From positions 186,001-250,000 of the forward strand of contig JARVLF010000010.1 in the NCBI GenBank assembly GCA_030849465.1: a stretch of 64,000 nt of DNA. Direction: 5' to 3'. The notes below the pieces were generated by a model, which saw nothing but the letters and a program-made list of their open reading frames with translations, made no database searches and had not been told where the DNA came from. The position numbers and the translations under genes are program-made. The DNA comes from Moesziomyces globuligerus. Taxonomy: Eukaryota; Basidiomycota; Ustilaginomycetes; Ustilaginales; Ustilaginaceae. Shown here in pieces: positions 20,476 to 31,070 of this stretch. Each line of letters starts with the position of its first letter. The stretch's first letter is position 1.

Positions 20476-21940
20476 GTTGTTTGGATCGAAACGTGTGGTT
20501 CCAGTTTCGGTGGTGAGCAGTGATCAGAAGCGGCGGGCGTGGACGAAGCGCGTTTAAATTATATTCGCTGCTCGAAGCATGCATGGAGAGCCCGGTAGAT
20601 AGCCGGCTTCATGACATTTTCGTCAAGTCAGACCCAGACTCGCAGCTGTGAGCCTGCGCTACAGTACTGTACGTAGCCTGGGCGCAGTCCGTGACGGGGT
20701 AAATTGCTTTCTCGCGTGCTTTGAAGTCCAGCATGTGCGCATCCCGAGGACCAGTTTGCAGTCACCACCTGCGCCATGACATGGGGACGGTCCCACGCCG
20801 GTCTCGGACCAAGTGGAGGTGAATCACGCCCGATCTTCGATCTTATGTCCGTGCGAAGCTGTGCTTTTCAGTGCAGATTCATTTACGAATGCTTTTCTGC
20901 TCCACATTTCAGCGATGAGTTTATCACAGCAGACTCATCGTGCTGCGAGAAGGTCGGGCCGCCGAGGACGCAAAAATCCAAGCTGCACTAACCGGCGCAA
21001 ACCAGCTGATTTTTCGACATTCCAGCGCGCGTGGTGGGGGCAGGCAGCCGACGGTCGTCGTTAGTGATGCCCAGTGCAGGTACGCACACAGCAAGGAGAA
21101 GGGGCGTGTCACGTCGCGTCTCGGGCCGAGTTCCCACACTGCACTCTGCAGTAATTGGGATGAACCTTGCTCCCTTGCGGCGCTGTCTGCAGCTGTCTAA
21201 AGTTATGCGTCGGGCCAAGATGCCTCTTGCGTGGATCGACAGTCGAATGCACTCGAGAGTCTCTGTACGTGAGCTTGCTAGCTCAGCTAGCACAGCGGTC
21301 CAAATGTTTCTCCGTGACCGTGGCGCATCGGAGGCTTTCCAGCGAGGCTGCCAGGTTCGGAAAGAAGTGCACGGACTTGTCACCGAGGTCGGCAAGCTGG
21401 CGCCGAAAGCAAGTTGGACGCGAAATCATACGTTCGGAAGTCGACCTGCAGCTGCACTGCCCGCAAACGGATTCCGCCGTGGAGCTCTGGCGGAAAACTG
21501 GACGGATTTTCGCGTCAGCATCCACCTCTATGCTCGGTCGGACCCTTCCGAACGAAAACCCTGACTGGGACTGGGTCCGGGCCTGTGGCTGGGACCGGCT
21601 CTGCTGGATGGCGTTTAGCCTTGGCAGCAAGCTTGTTCCTTCGTCGTGCTCATCCATCCTCTGTTCCTGTCACGCTGCCGCCCCTGGAAGATCATCGGAC
21701 GTTCCGAGCGCTGAAGGAGCCCGAAGCAAGGTAGCTTGCCGGCTCTCAGGATCACCGACCGCCCACACTAGGACCATGTCTGATTCGCACTCCATATGAA
21801 AGCATTCCGTCACCGAGACGCGCATCGAAACGAATCCGTCTCAGCACCGACCCGCCCACCCGGCGCTCTGGTCCACTCGGCCCATTCATCCCGGCGCCCG
21901 CCGTGCATTCGAACGCTCGATCAACACGGCGCGCACGGCC
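20476..21940. other. Divergent intergenic region (MDR gene / SCAP-like gene)
   Basis: 1.46 kb with both promoters. It has an AT-rich patch at 20553-20566 and a near-perfect 17-bp palindrome at 21276-21292 (8-bp arms around one base). Open frames between 21031 and 21799 overlap on both strands without recognisable protein features. Confidence 0.5.
20558..20563 (-). promoter_or_regulatory. TATA-like element of the MDR gene
   Basis: TATAAT on the minus strand inside an AT-rich patch, about 83 bp upstream of the MDR start codon, in otherwise GC-rich DNA. Position and composition are suggestive only. Confidence 0.35.
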
Positions 21941-24900
21941 ATGGCAGCCGAGGAGCTCGGGCGCGGCGCACGCAAGCAGCCAGCACCGAGGAGGACCCGC
22001 CGTTCCCAGGCCGGCTCCGCCGCTTCATTCCCCTTCATCCGTCACTTTCGATCGCGAGGCGAGAGCCTCTTCCAACGGCATGGTCGCTGGATCTCCAAAC
22101 ATCAGATCCGCACCCTGCTGCTATGCTCGCTCGTCATCACCTCGCTCTTCTACCCCGCCGTCGGCATCTACTTCTGGGCTTCCAAGGGCGGGCCTGGCGT
22201 TTCCAGAGGCGATGCAAAGAGCGTCTGGAGGTCCCTCAGCACTCCCTTCATGGACTCCTTCGCTAGCAGCGGTCGAAAGCACGTCAACAGCCTCAGCGAC
22301 CTCCGCATGATCTGGGACGACGCCCGCGACCTCAGAGCCATAGACATCGGCGATGCTAGAGCCATCTCCGACCTCCAAGCCACCCAGTCCGCTTCGGCCG
22401 ACGCCTCCCTCTCCGCCGTATCGCGTCCACGCTGCCACTCCATCCGCGTCGAGCACGTCTTCATCACCACCGACGATGTCATGGCCGGCAGGGGCCCCCG
22501 CCTCGGTGTGCTCGAGAAGCGCATCCTCCACTCTGCGCTGCAGCTGCAGAAATCAATCGAGTCCGAACTGCGCAATCAGCCCGACGAGGATTCGTTCGAG
22601 CTTCAGCTTGCATGCGTCCAAGTGCGCCCTTCCTTTCCCGGCCGATCCACACCGCACGACCCGGCCACCTCCTCGAGCACAGACGACACCTGCTTGACGC
22701 TGTCCCCGCTCGAATACTGGAACCTCGATTCGGATGCCATCCTCGCAGACGAAGAGCCCGCCCAGCTGGTCTCCCGATCCATGCTCAACCGCACCCGACG
22801 AGGAGTCCCGATCTCTTATTCCACCACGCTCGCCGGCCGTTGGCACCTCTTCAAGCGATTGCCGCGTGCAGAGTACCTCGCTTTCACCTTCTTCATACAC
22901 CAGGACCGTCAAGAGGGAGGATGCTTGGATCCACCCGCAAACCCGTCGTCAGCGAGGCTCGCCAACGATGTCACGCAGGCTCATTCGCGATGGCACGAGC
23001 TGCTCAACCGCGTCACTGGAGGCCAAGTCCGCCTCATCGCTTCCCCGGAGAGCATGTTGCATAGCCTCGTGCTTCAGTTCTCTCCGGATACGCTGTCGTC
23101 CCGACGCAAACCCACCCACATCTTTCTCTTGACCGCATATGCATTCGTCATCCTCTACATCTCACGCGGCCTCATCAAGCTCCGCAAGGTCCACTCCCGC
23201 TTCGGTCTCGCCTTCACAGGCACCACCCAGCTTCTCATCAGCATGGTCATGAGCGTCAGCATCTGCGCGCTCCTCGGCATCCGACTCACCCTCGTGCCTT
23301 GGGAGCTGCTCCCCTTCGTCATCGTCGTCGTCGGCTCGGAGAACATGTTCAGCTTGACCAAGGCCATCATCGATACCCCGCTCTCCCTCACCGTCTCCTC
23401 CCGCATCGCGCACGGCCTCGGCAAGGTGGGCGTGCCCATCACGCTCACCACCCTCGCCGACATCCTGCTGCTCCTCGTCATCGCCTTCTCCATCGGTGTG
23501 AGGGCCGTACGCGAGTTCTGCATCTTTGCCATCTTCTCCCTCATGATGGACTGGTTCTTGCAAATGACGTTCTTCGTCACCGTTCTCAGCATCGATATGC
23601 AGCGTCTCGAGCTCGCCGACCTTCTGACGCAAGGCACTCGTCTCACGAGGAAGCAGGACAGCGCTCTCCAGTTGAGCGACGGTAGCACAACCAATGACTC
23701 TGCCGGCACCATCGACCAAGTGGACGACGACATTCAGCCAGATGGGCCCAAGCGTGACAGCGCTGCCCGCAAACAGGTCCGCTCCACCAATATCGTCGTC
23801 GCTCTCCTCCTTCCACTGTGGAAGGCGCGATCCGCACGCACCGCCAGTCTCACCCTCATCCTGGTGTACATGAGTGGCCTCTACCTCTACTACGGCACTG
23901 GATTCCCAAGTCTCCAGCAGTCGAACTTCGTGCTGCCCGCGGACTGGGACACGGTCCGCCAAACACCAGCTCCGGGCACCGCATTCGATCCGTTCGCTCA
24001 CCTCGACGCCAAGACGGGCCCATCTCTGCCCTGGTGGACATCCTCTCCAAGCGCAGATCTCTGGACCTCGCTCAACCCGCTCGGTGCACAGGAGCTCAGG
24101 ATCCACGTCGAGCCATGGACCATCCTGTCTCTCCGCTCCTCCAACGAGGCGCAATCCCCTCCCTCCATGGCCACATTCGCAGGCTGGGCCCTCTTCCGCC
24201 CGCGGATCCGCGCGGTGATTTGGTTCGCAAAGCTCGTGGTTTTGCCCATCTCAGGAACCACTGCGCTGCTCTGGATGCTTCTCCTCTACCTCCTGAAGGA
24301 CACCGAGCTGCTAGATGCACAGCGGGACAAGTCCGAGGCGGATCCTGCTGATGGCGAGTCAGCATCGTCTCTTGCCGACTCTGCCCCGCATCTGCGACCG
24401 CAGACGTCGATCGTCACCAACGCACACCCGTGCGACGTCGAATTCCTCGTTCGAGATGGAGGTCTTGCGGCCTCGATCGACAATGGAGGCGGTATCCGCA
24501 TCTGGAGCGTTGGTGATCCATCTGGCGGGGGCAAAGGCGTCAAGCTGAGAGGCAGCCTCAGCAGGATGCGGGCCGCTGGCGACCAAAGCGTCGTGACTGC
24601 AGTGGCTCTGTCGGCAGAAGCGCGATGGCTATCCATCGGACACGACTCCGGGCGAGTGCACTTTGTCTCCACAGATACGCTCGAGACGATTTGGGACCAC
24701 ACTGCCGGGGGCAATACCTCTCCAGTCATCTCTTTGAGCCTGCAACATCACGAGTCCATGCATATCCTCGAGTCCGCAACCGCGATCTCGGCACATCGAG
24801 ACGGCACCATTCGCATCTGGAACGTGGCGCGCAAGCAAGTGACCGTAGCATCTGCGCAGACGCACCTCGATCCCCGCCTGAGATGGCGCAGCGTGCCTAT

Positions 24901-26128
24901 CAACAATGCACATCACCATGTCGGCACCGCAGCCACCAGCAACACGTCTGGCTCCTGCGAGCCGAGTCTGCTCGGCTTTACCACCACGGACGGCCTGTTC
25001 CACATCCGAGCGGTCGAGCCAGCGGGGTCCTCAACGAAGACCGTCTTCACGCTCGGCGTTGAGGAGCGCACCCGAGTCTGCTCGGCGCTCCTGTGCCAGC
25101 TGGCCAGCCGGCCGCCCTCGGCAGACGAAGCGGCGCTCCTCAGAAGCACGCTGGTGCTCGGCTTTGCCAACGGACGCGTGCGTCTGATCGATTTCGAGAC
25201 GGCCGAGACGCTGAGCGGCGTGGACCTCGACGACGGCCCGGTGACCGGATTGTCCGTCATCGATGCTGGCGATGCCAGCACCACTGCGTTGATCGCTCAG
25301 TCGACGTGCCGATCGTCTCTGCTCATCATCTCTGGCGGAGCGCCGATTGCAGCCTCGTTGCTCGAGAAGAGCGGATCGGTGCACAGCAGTCTGGGAGGCT
25401 ACCTGTCGGGCTCACCTCTGCGGATCAGGACGCCCAACGGCTCGCGCACCAGTGCTGCCACCTTTTGGGCGGACGCTTCGACGCCTCCGAGTCCGGCATC
25501 GGAGCTCGCCAATCCGCTCTCGTACCCCATGTCCTCGCATGGGTCCGCTTCGAGGCTGCGTCGCGCCAGTGCGCATGCGAGGGATCGGAGCGGTACCGGC
25601 GTGGTCGCCGACGGCACCTCGCAGAGCGCGGCGGCGTCTTCGAGTCTCTCGGCATTCCCGAACATGCTCCCACCGTCCGCCTCGACGCAAAGGATGGACG
25701 AGCGCCAGCTGCGTCTGCTCGGCTGGATCCGATGCGAGAGGGGCGGGAGCTTTGCAGTCGGTTCCAAGCCGATGCTCGTCGGAGTAGGTAGGGCGCAGCG
25801 AAACTTGCATCAGAGTCGATGGGAGTGGTGGGCGCTGGATCTGCGACAAGAGCTGACGCTCGGACGTGGCGGAGAGCTGCTGGTCCCGCGACAGTCGCTG
25901 CTGCTCGATGCATCGGACAAGGCGGATGCAGACGTCTCGCCACGACCCTCGCTGCAGCAGCAGCGGAACGGCGGGTCAGGCCACGATACGGTGATGGACG
26001 CAGCGCTCTCCTTTTCGCGTCTCCACCCAGTCTACGGCCTGGCAACGTCTCGGCGCGACGAGTCGGCGCTCTTGTTCGGCTTCGGCGGCTGCCTCGGGGC
26101 TCTCCACGTCGAGTCCACGCAGCCGTGA
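21941..26128 (+). CDS. SCAP: SREBP cleavage-activating protein homologue (SCAP: sterol-sensing domain plus WD40)
   Basis: ER membrane escort and sterol sensor that carries the SREBP/Sre1 precursor to the Golgi. Single exon, 1395 residues. TM1 lies near 56-80, followed by a large lumenal loop. The sterol-sensing domain spans about 395-555 (FLLTAYAFVILYISRGLIKL through FFVTVLSIDMQRL). It ends in SIDMQRLELADL, which closely matches the end of the mammalian SCAP domain with its MELADL COPII-binding motif. The Asp corresponding to hamster D443 (mutated in sterol-resistant SCAP) is present, about residue 552. Further helices lie near 636 and 757-787. From about 826 on, WD40-type blades are visible (IDNGGGIRIWSV, SAHRDGTIRIWNV, GFANGRVRLIDFE), forming the SREBP-binding propeller. 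No SREBP gene is in the window. Confidence 0.93.
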   Translation: MAAEELGRGARKQPAPRRTRRSQAGSAASFPFIRHFRSRGESLFQRHGRWISKHQIRTLLLCSLVITSLFYPAVGIYFWASKGGPGVSRGDAKSVWRSLSTPFMDSFASSGRKHVNSLSDLRMIWDDARDLRAIDIGDARAISDLQATQSASADASLSAVSRPRCHSIRVEHVFITTDDVMAGRGPRLGVLEKRILHSALQLQKSIESELRNQPDEDSFELQLACVQVRPSFPGRSTPHDPATSSSTDDTCLTLSPLEYWNLDSDAILADEEPAQLVSRSMLNRTRRGVPISYSTTLAGRWHLFKRLPRAEYLAFTFFIHQDRQEGGCLDPPANPSSARLANDVTQAHSRWHELLNRVTGGQVRLIASPESMLHSLVLQFSPDTLSSRRKPTHIFLLTAYAFVILYISRGLIKLRKVHSRFGLAFTGTTQLLISMVMSVSICALLGIRLTLVPWELLPFVIVVVGSENMFSLTKAIIDTPLSLTVSSRIAHGLGKVGVPITLTTLADILLLLVIAFSIGVRAVREFCIFAIFSLMMDWFLQMTFFVTVLSIDMQRLELADLLTQGTRLTRKQDSALQLSDGSTTNDSAGTIDQVDDDIQPDGPKRDSAARKQVRSTNIVVALLLPLWKARSARTASLTLILVYMSGLYLYYGTGFPSLQQSNFVLPADWDTVRQTPAPGTAFDPFAHLDAKTGPSLPWWTSSPSADLWTSLNPLGAQELRIHVEPWTILSLRSSNEAQSPPSMATFAGWALFRPRIRAVIWFAKLVVLPISGTTALLWMLLLYLLKDTELLDAQRDKSEADPADGESASSLADSAPHLRPQTSIVTNAHPCDVEFLVRDGGLAASIDNGGGIRIWSVGDPSGGGKGVKLRGSLSRMRAAGDQSVVTAVALSAEARWLSIGHDSGRVHFVSTDTLETIWDHTAGGNTSPVISLSLQHHESMHILESATAISAHRDGTIRIWNVARKQVTVASAQTHLDPRLRWRSVPINNAHHHVGTAATSNTSGSCEPSLLGFTTTDGLFHIRAVEPAGSSTKTVFTLGVEERTRVCSALLCQLASRPPSADEAALLRSTLVLGFANGRVRLIDFETAETLSGVDLDDGPVTGLSVIDAGDASTTALIAQSTCRSSLLIISGGAPIAASLLEKSGSVHSSLGGYLSGSPLRIRTPNGSRTSAATFWADASTPPSPASELANPLSYPMSSHGSASRLRRASAHARDRSGTGVVADGTSQSAAASSSLSAFPNMLPPSASTQRMDERQLRLLGWIRCERGGSFAVGSKPMLVGVGRAQRNLHQSRWEWWALDLRQELTLGRGGELLVPRQSLLLDASDKADADVSPRPSLQQQRNGGSGHDTVMDAALSFSRLHPVYGLATSRRDESALLFGFGGCLGALHVESTQP

Positions 26129-27832
26129 TGTCTGCGGCGTCCAACTCCCCTCGCAACCGCATAGCCAAGCTGGCCACCACCCGCATTCCTTCCTGCTCAT
26201 ATACACCACCCACCCTGCATTTTTTTGTCCGGATCCCTCCTGCGCTGTATTCTACATTCGAGCGCCTCATGCTCCCTGTCAACCAAAAGGAATCGCTCTT
26301 CCTCCCTGTGTGTGCTCCTGTCTCGCATTTCTGTCTCCACCGGGGATCTTGTCTGGAGCTGGATTGCTGGTTCGCTTTGCGGGGTGCGATCGGCGATCTA
26401 GCCATTGACCGGCAATCTCTTTGGGTCCGAGCAAGGATAGCCTCGTGGCTGCCACGTACGTGGTTCAGCCCGATTGCACTTCTGCGGCCACGTGAAGTGC
26501 AGCTGACACTGAAGGCGTCCATTTGAGCAGCTCAATGAGGGAGTCCATCGAGACGACCCTGCTCGGCGTTGGGTCGAGAGGAGGAAGCTCCGGACCGCCG
26601 TCCGGACCTCCTGAGAACCAACCTAACATGTAAATTATATTCTTCGGCAATGAACTGCTGACAGCGCCCCGTTATCGATGGCATATGCACGCACCTCGTC
26701 GCGAGCGAGGATCTGCGTGGCAGGAGCTCCGGACCGGACCACCTAGCCCAGCACGACCAGCTTTTAGTTGCCTTGACCATCCTCGGTGCTATTCTCCGCC
26801 AGCCATGCTCGCCATCTCTATCTCCTTGCTTAATGGCTTGGGGGCACTGTTCGCTGCAAGAGACGATGAGCCGGGAGCACGCTGATTGTATGACTTTTGG
26901 GCCAGCTGGAAGGAGCGCGGCAGAAATCCGGTGATCTCTAGGTCCACTTTTTGGGGGAGTCAGGTGCGCCGATTTCGAGCTCTGGTCTGCAGGGCTGGGT
27001 GGGGGTGTGTGACCGTCGCGTGTGCTGCTGACGTGTGAGCGAGCGAGCTGCCTCTGGTCTGGTTGGTCCGGAGTTGACGCTCGGGAATAAGAGCTGCGCT
27101 CGAGAAGGCGAGTTCGAGCGCTGTCTTCGAGCGCTGCTGAGCAGAGAGCTCGACGAGATGACTTCCGCTCGCTGCAGGCTGCGTCATTGAGCGGCCCGAA
27201 ACCAGAGCAAGCCCGTGCAAAGTGAATTTGCCCTGACGCAAAAGCTGGACCCACACGCTGGGTTTCTTCTTGCACGCCCGCTCGCACTCTGCGAAGGCGT
27301 GCCGTGCCGGGTGAACAAGAAAAAACGCGCGCGGTGGAGATTTGGATGGGCGTTGCGCAACTCTGCGTTTGGGCCTCCTGCACCAGATTCGCGATCGCTC
27401 CAAATCGATCTCGGCGGAAGGTCAGTGAGTCGGGTGGTCTCTGCCTGCGTCTGTGCCCGTGCACAATCCACCGGGAGAAGACCGTGGACAGTCCGTGGGC
27501 AGAGCCATGCGTCAATCTACGGCTGCTTGCCAGTCACCAGCGCCCAGCGTCAGCAGCCAGCGTTCGGCTCCACTTGCCTTTGCCCTGCCAGGCTCACTCA
27601 AGCTCACAGACCCGCTCATCTCGGACCGCATCGCAATTCTCGCTTGCTGCGCCAGAGGCACCCTTCCCAACATCTCCTCCATCTCCATCTCTGTCTTCGT
27701 TGCCGAAGCTACTTCTTCCCTCTCGCTCACAACATCTCATCCTCTGCCCTTTGCTCATAAGCAGTCGCAAGGATTCTCTCCTCCGCCCGCTCCCGCATCT
27801 CCTCCCTCGCTGCCCAGCTTACTCCACGCACA
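26129..27832. other. Intergenic region upstream of 6-phosphogluconate dehydrogenase
   Basis: 1.7 kb without a convincing gene. It has a perfect 12-bp palindrome (CCACGTACGTGG, 26452-26463), a hairpin-forming repeat enclosing a CACGTG E-box (26475-26501), and AGCTCCGGACCG-type sequence at about 26587 and again at about 26724. The 3' third is pyrimidine-rich, like a promoter and leader. Confidence 0.5.
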
Positions 27833-29842
27833 ATGTCGTCCCAAGCTGTGTAAGTGTTCGCCCTGCTCTCCCTTCCGCGCCGGAACGCTAAGGCGCTGCC
27901 GACGCTCGCGACGTGCAACGCCTAGCAGCCCTCCCTTCTCCTCGTTTTGGAAATGATTGCTGACAGTCTTGTTTGTCCTCGGTGATCGCTGCTGCTGTGG
28001 TTCCTGCTCTGTTTCTGTTCACAGTGCCGACATCGGCCTCATCGGCCTGGCCGTTATGGGTCAGAACCTGATCCTCAACATGAACGGTACGTATCTCGCC
28101 CGAGCGTAGACGCCCAGTCTTCCTTCCTTTCCCAGACCCGCCCGGTGATGCTGACCACTGCTTCAATTTTTTTGATTCACACCGATTCCAGACAAGGGCT
28201 TCACCGTCTGCGCGTACAACCGAACCACCAGCAAGGTCGACGACTTCCTCGCCAACGAGGCTAAGGGTACGTGCTGCCAAAACTGGCTCTGCGGGATGCT
28301 CGATTGCATCGCACAAGCTCGGCTGCTTTCCGCGTGTCTGCGGCGTCCTTAGGACGCGCGGAGCGGAGCCGGCAACCGCACCGATGCGGGTTCCGAACAA
28401 GGAGCTCCTTTCTGACGTTTGTGCTTTCTCCCCCCGTCTGATTGTTCCCTCTCGCCATCCCGCTCATGCGCGATCGCTGCGCCTTCGGATCGCTTTGCTG
28501 GAATCTCCGCTTCGCAGGCACCAACGTCGTCGGCGCCAAGTCGATCGAGGAGTTCGTTGCCAAGCTCAAGCGCCCGCGCAAGATGATCCTCCTCGTCAAG
28601 GCCGGCCCCGCCGTCGATGCCTTCATCGAGCAGCTCGTGCCCCACCTCGAGCAGGGCGACATCATCATCGACGGTGGTAACTCGCACTACCCCGACTCGA
28701 TCCGCCGTGCCAAGGAGCTCGAGGCCAAGGGCCTCCTCTTTGTCGGCTCCGGTGTCTCGGGTGGTGAGGAGGGTGCCCGCCACGGCCCCTCGCTCATGCC
28801 CGGTGGTTCGGACGCCGCCTGGCCCCACATCAAGGAGATCTTCCAGAAGACTGCTGCCCAGTCCGACGGTGAGCCCTGCTGCGACTGGGTCGGCCAGACC
28901 GGTGCCGGCCACTACGTCAAGATGGTCCACAACGGTATCGAGTACGGTGACATGCAGCTCATCTGCGAGGCCTACGACATCCTCAAGCACGGCCTCGGCC
29001 TCAAGGAGTCCGAGATCGGCGACATCTTCACCAAGTGGAACACCGGTGTGCTCGACTCGTTCCTCATCGAGATCACCCGCGACATCCTCAAGTACAACGA
29101 CGAGGATGGCACCCCTCTGCTCACCAAGATCCTCGACTCGGCGGGCCAGAAGGGTACCGGCAAGTGGACTGCCATCAACGCTCTCGACCTCGGCCAGCCC
29201 GTCACCCTGATCGGCGAGGCCGTCTTTGCCCGCTGCCTCTCGTCGCTCAAGGGCGAGCGCACCCGCGCTTCCAAGATCCTCGGTGGCCCCCAGATCAAGC
29301 CCTTCGAGGGCAACAAGGAGCAGTTCATCGCCGACCTCGAGCAGGCCCTCTACGCCTCCAAGATCGTCTCGTACGCCCAGGGCTTCATGCTCATGCGCGA
29401 GGCCGCCAAGGAGTACGACTGGAAGCTCAACAACCCCTCGATCGCCCTCATGTGGCGTGGTGGCTGCATCATCCGCTCCGTCTTCCTCAAGGACATCACC
29501 GCCGCCTTCCGCAAGAACCCCGAGCTGGAGAACCTGCTCTTTGACGACTTCTTCAACAAGGCCATCCACGACGCCCAGGAGGGCTGGCGCCGCGTCGTCG
29601 CGCAGGCCATCCTCTGGGGTCTGCCCACGCCCGCCTTCTCCACCGCGCTCGCCTTCTTCGACGGCTACCGTCGCGAGCAGCTTCCCGCCAACCTCCTCCA
29701 GGCGCAGCGCGACTACTTTGGCGCGCACACCTTCCGCGTCCTCCCGCAGTACGCCTCGGCCAAGCTCCCCGAGGGCCAGGACATCCACATCAACTGGACC
29801 GGCCGTGGCGGTAACGTCTCGGCCTCGACCTACAGCGCATAA
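27833..29842 (+). CDS. GND1: 6-phosphogluconate dehydrogenase, decarboxylating
   Basis: Oxidises and decarboxylates 6-phosphogluconate to ribulose 5-phosphate with NADP+, a main cytosolic NADPH source. There are four exons: 27833-27849, 28025-28086, 28192-28266, 28518-29842, with GT-AG introns of 175, 105 and 251 nt. The product is 492 residues, the usual length. The Rossmann motif GLAVMGQNL is split from the start by the first intron. [21 protein letters not shown], the substrate loop [19 protein letters not shown], and the catalytic Lys/substrate segment [16 protein letters not shown] are all intact. The C-terminal end has [16 protein letters not shown]. The first coding exon has only 17 nt. 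Codon use is strongly C-ending, as expected for high expression. Confidence 0.97.
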
Positions 29843-30504
29843 GCCGCTTCCGTTGCGTTGCGACGCGGCCGCCGGCAGTGACCTTGCCCGACCGCTGCTT
29901 GCATCGACCGTGGCCAAAACGTCTCTCGGCCGTGCTGCCGCCGTCGCCCTCCGAGGTTCCAAGCGCTTGTCATTTCGAATGAATCAGAGCCGACTTCTGT
30001 AATGTTTGTCGCTAGGGCGTGTGCGTGTGGAGCACTCCGGACCGGTGAGCTGAGTCTGTGCTGGCGGCCAAGGAAGTAGTGTGTGAACGAGATGTTTGCC
30101 TTGCAACGTTCATGTCGGAGAGGGCAGATTGACGTGCCCATGAGGAGCATGTCAGGCATTGACTGGGGCTATGTCTTTGGGGAGTGAGCAAGCTCTCAAG
30201 AAGAAATCGTTGGACGCCACATTGATCAGCTTCCGCACAGGTCGTCAGACGCCATAGTAATGACTGTATGGCAATGCCAGAGAACATGCTGTGCACACGC
30301 GCTGCGGATCGGGTGCATGTGGTGAGGTTGAGACTGAAACTTTTGCAGCGACGAGACGCGCGGTCAAAATTCAACGAAATGCGTATTTCAGAAATATTTC
30401 CACCCTGGCGAGCGCAACGTTCATCGTCGCAAACACCGCCATCTGCAATTGGTCGTCAACGTCGCAGCGTGATGTAGGAGACCCTAACCCATCGAGAAAA
30501 AAAG
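29843..30504. other. Intergenic region between 6PGDH and tRNA-Val
   Basis: 662 bp with no gene seen. The first part is the 6PGDH 3' end. The last part, next to the tRNA, is AT-richer. Confidence 0.5.
30497..30503 (-). terminator. RNA polymerase III terminator of tRNA-Val
   Basis: Seven consecutive T residues on the minus strand, directly after the 3' end of the tRNA. This is the canonical Pol III stop. Confidence 0.8.
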
Positions 30505-30578
30505 ATGCTAACTACAGGGATCGAACCTGTGACCTACTCCGTGTAAAGGAGGCGCTCTGCCACTGAGCTAAGCCAGCA
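30505..30578 (-). tRNA. tRNA-Val (anticodon UAC)
   Basis: The minus strand folds as a full cloverleaf without an intron. The acceptor arm TGCTGGC pairs with GTTAGCA. The A box is TGGCTTAGCTCAGTGG. The anticodon stem CTCC/GGAG encloses the loop TTTACAC, giving anticodon TAC. The B box is GGTTCGATCCC. CCA is not encoded, and a T7 terminator follows. Confidence 0.95.
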
Positions 30579-31070
30579 TTACAACATAAGCGGTGCGAAA
30601 GTTGCAAATATATACCTCAATCAAATTTCATCGTACGGATGATGGCACAAAAACGATCCCCATGCTCGACTCTGTCTTGGCTTCCGGCATTGGCATTGTT
30701 CTGGAGTCTTCTTCGGCTTGTGTTCATCATGTTGCGATCGAGCCTGTAGCCATGAACGTTGAATCAGGAAACAGTCTCCTTGAGTCAAACGAGTATCAAG
30801 TCGCACAGAAAAAAAAACAAACAAGGACGGATCAGGCGTGGGGGTGGCTTTTGGAGTGCGGTGCACGGGCCCATTTGAGTTAGTCATACAATACACTACA
30901 AGCGCGGGAAGGCTTTCACGAATCTGTCGGAGCGCAAATCGCAGGGTAAGGTCTAGAGCCTGGCAGTGCACAGCCAGCCGCACGAAAGCGGGCACAGCCC
31001 ATTGCATACCGAGCACCCTTTGATGCGCTTTCCTTCTTGCCCTCTGCAGAGCAGAGCTCACCTCGCGCAG
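30579..31070. other. Intergenic region upstream of the Het-C gene
   Basis: 492 bp between the tRNA 5' end and the chosen Het-C start. AT-rich near 30600, with a 9-A run near 30810. No separate gene is seen. The reading frame of the Het-C gene is already open here, and an ATG at 31023 is a possible alternative start. Confidence 0.45.
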
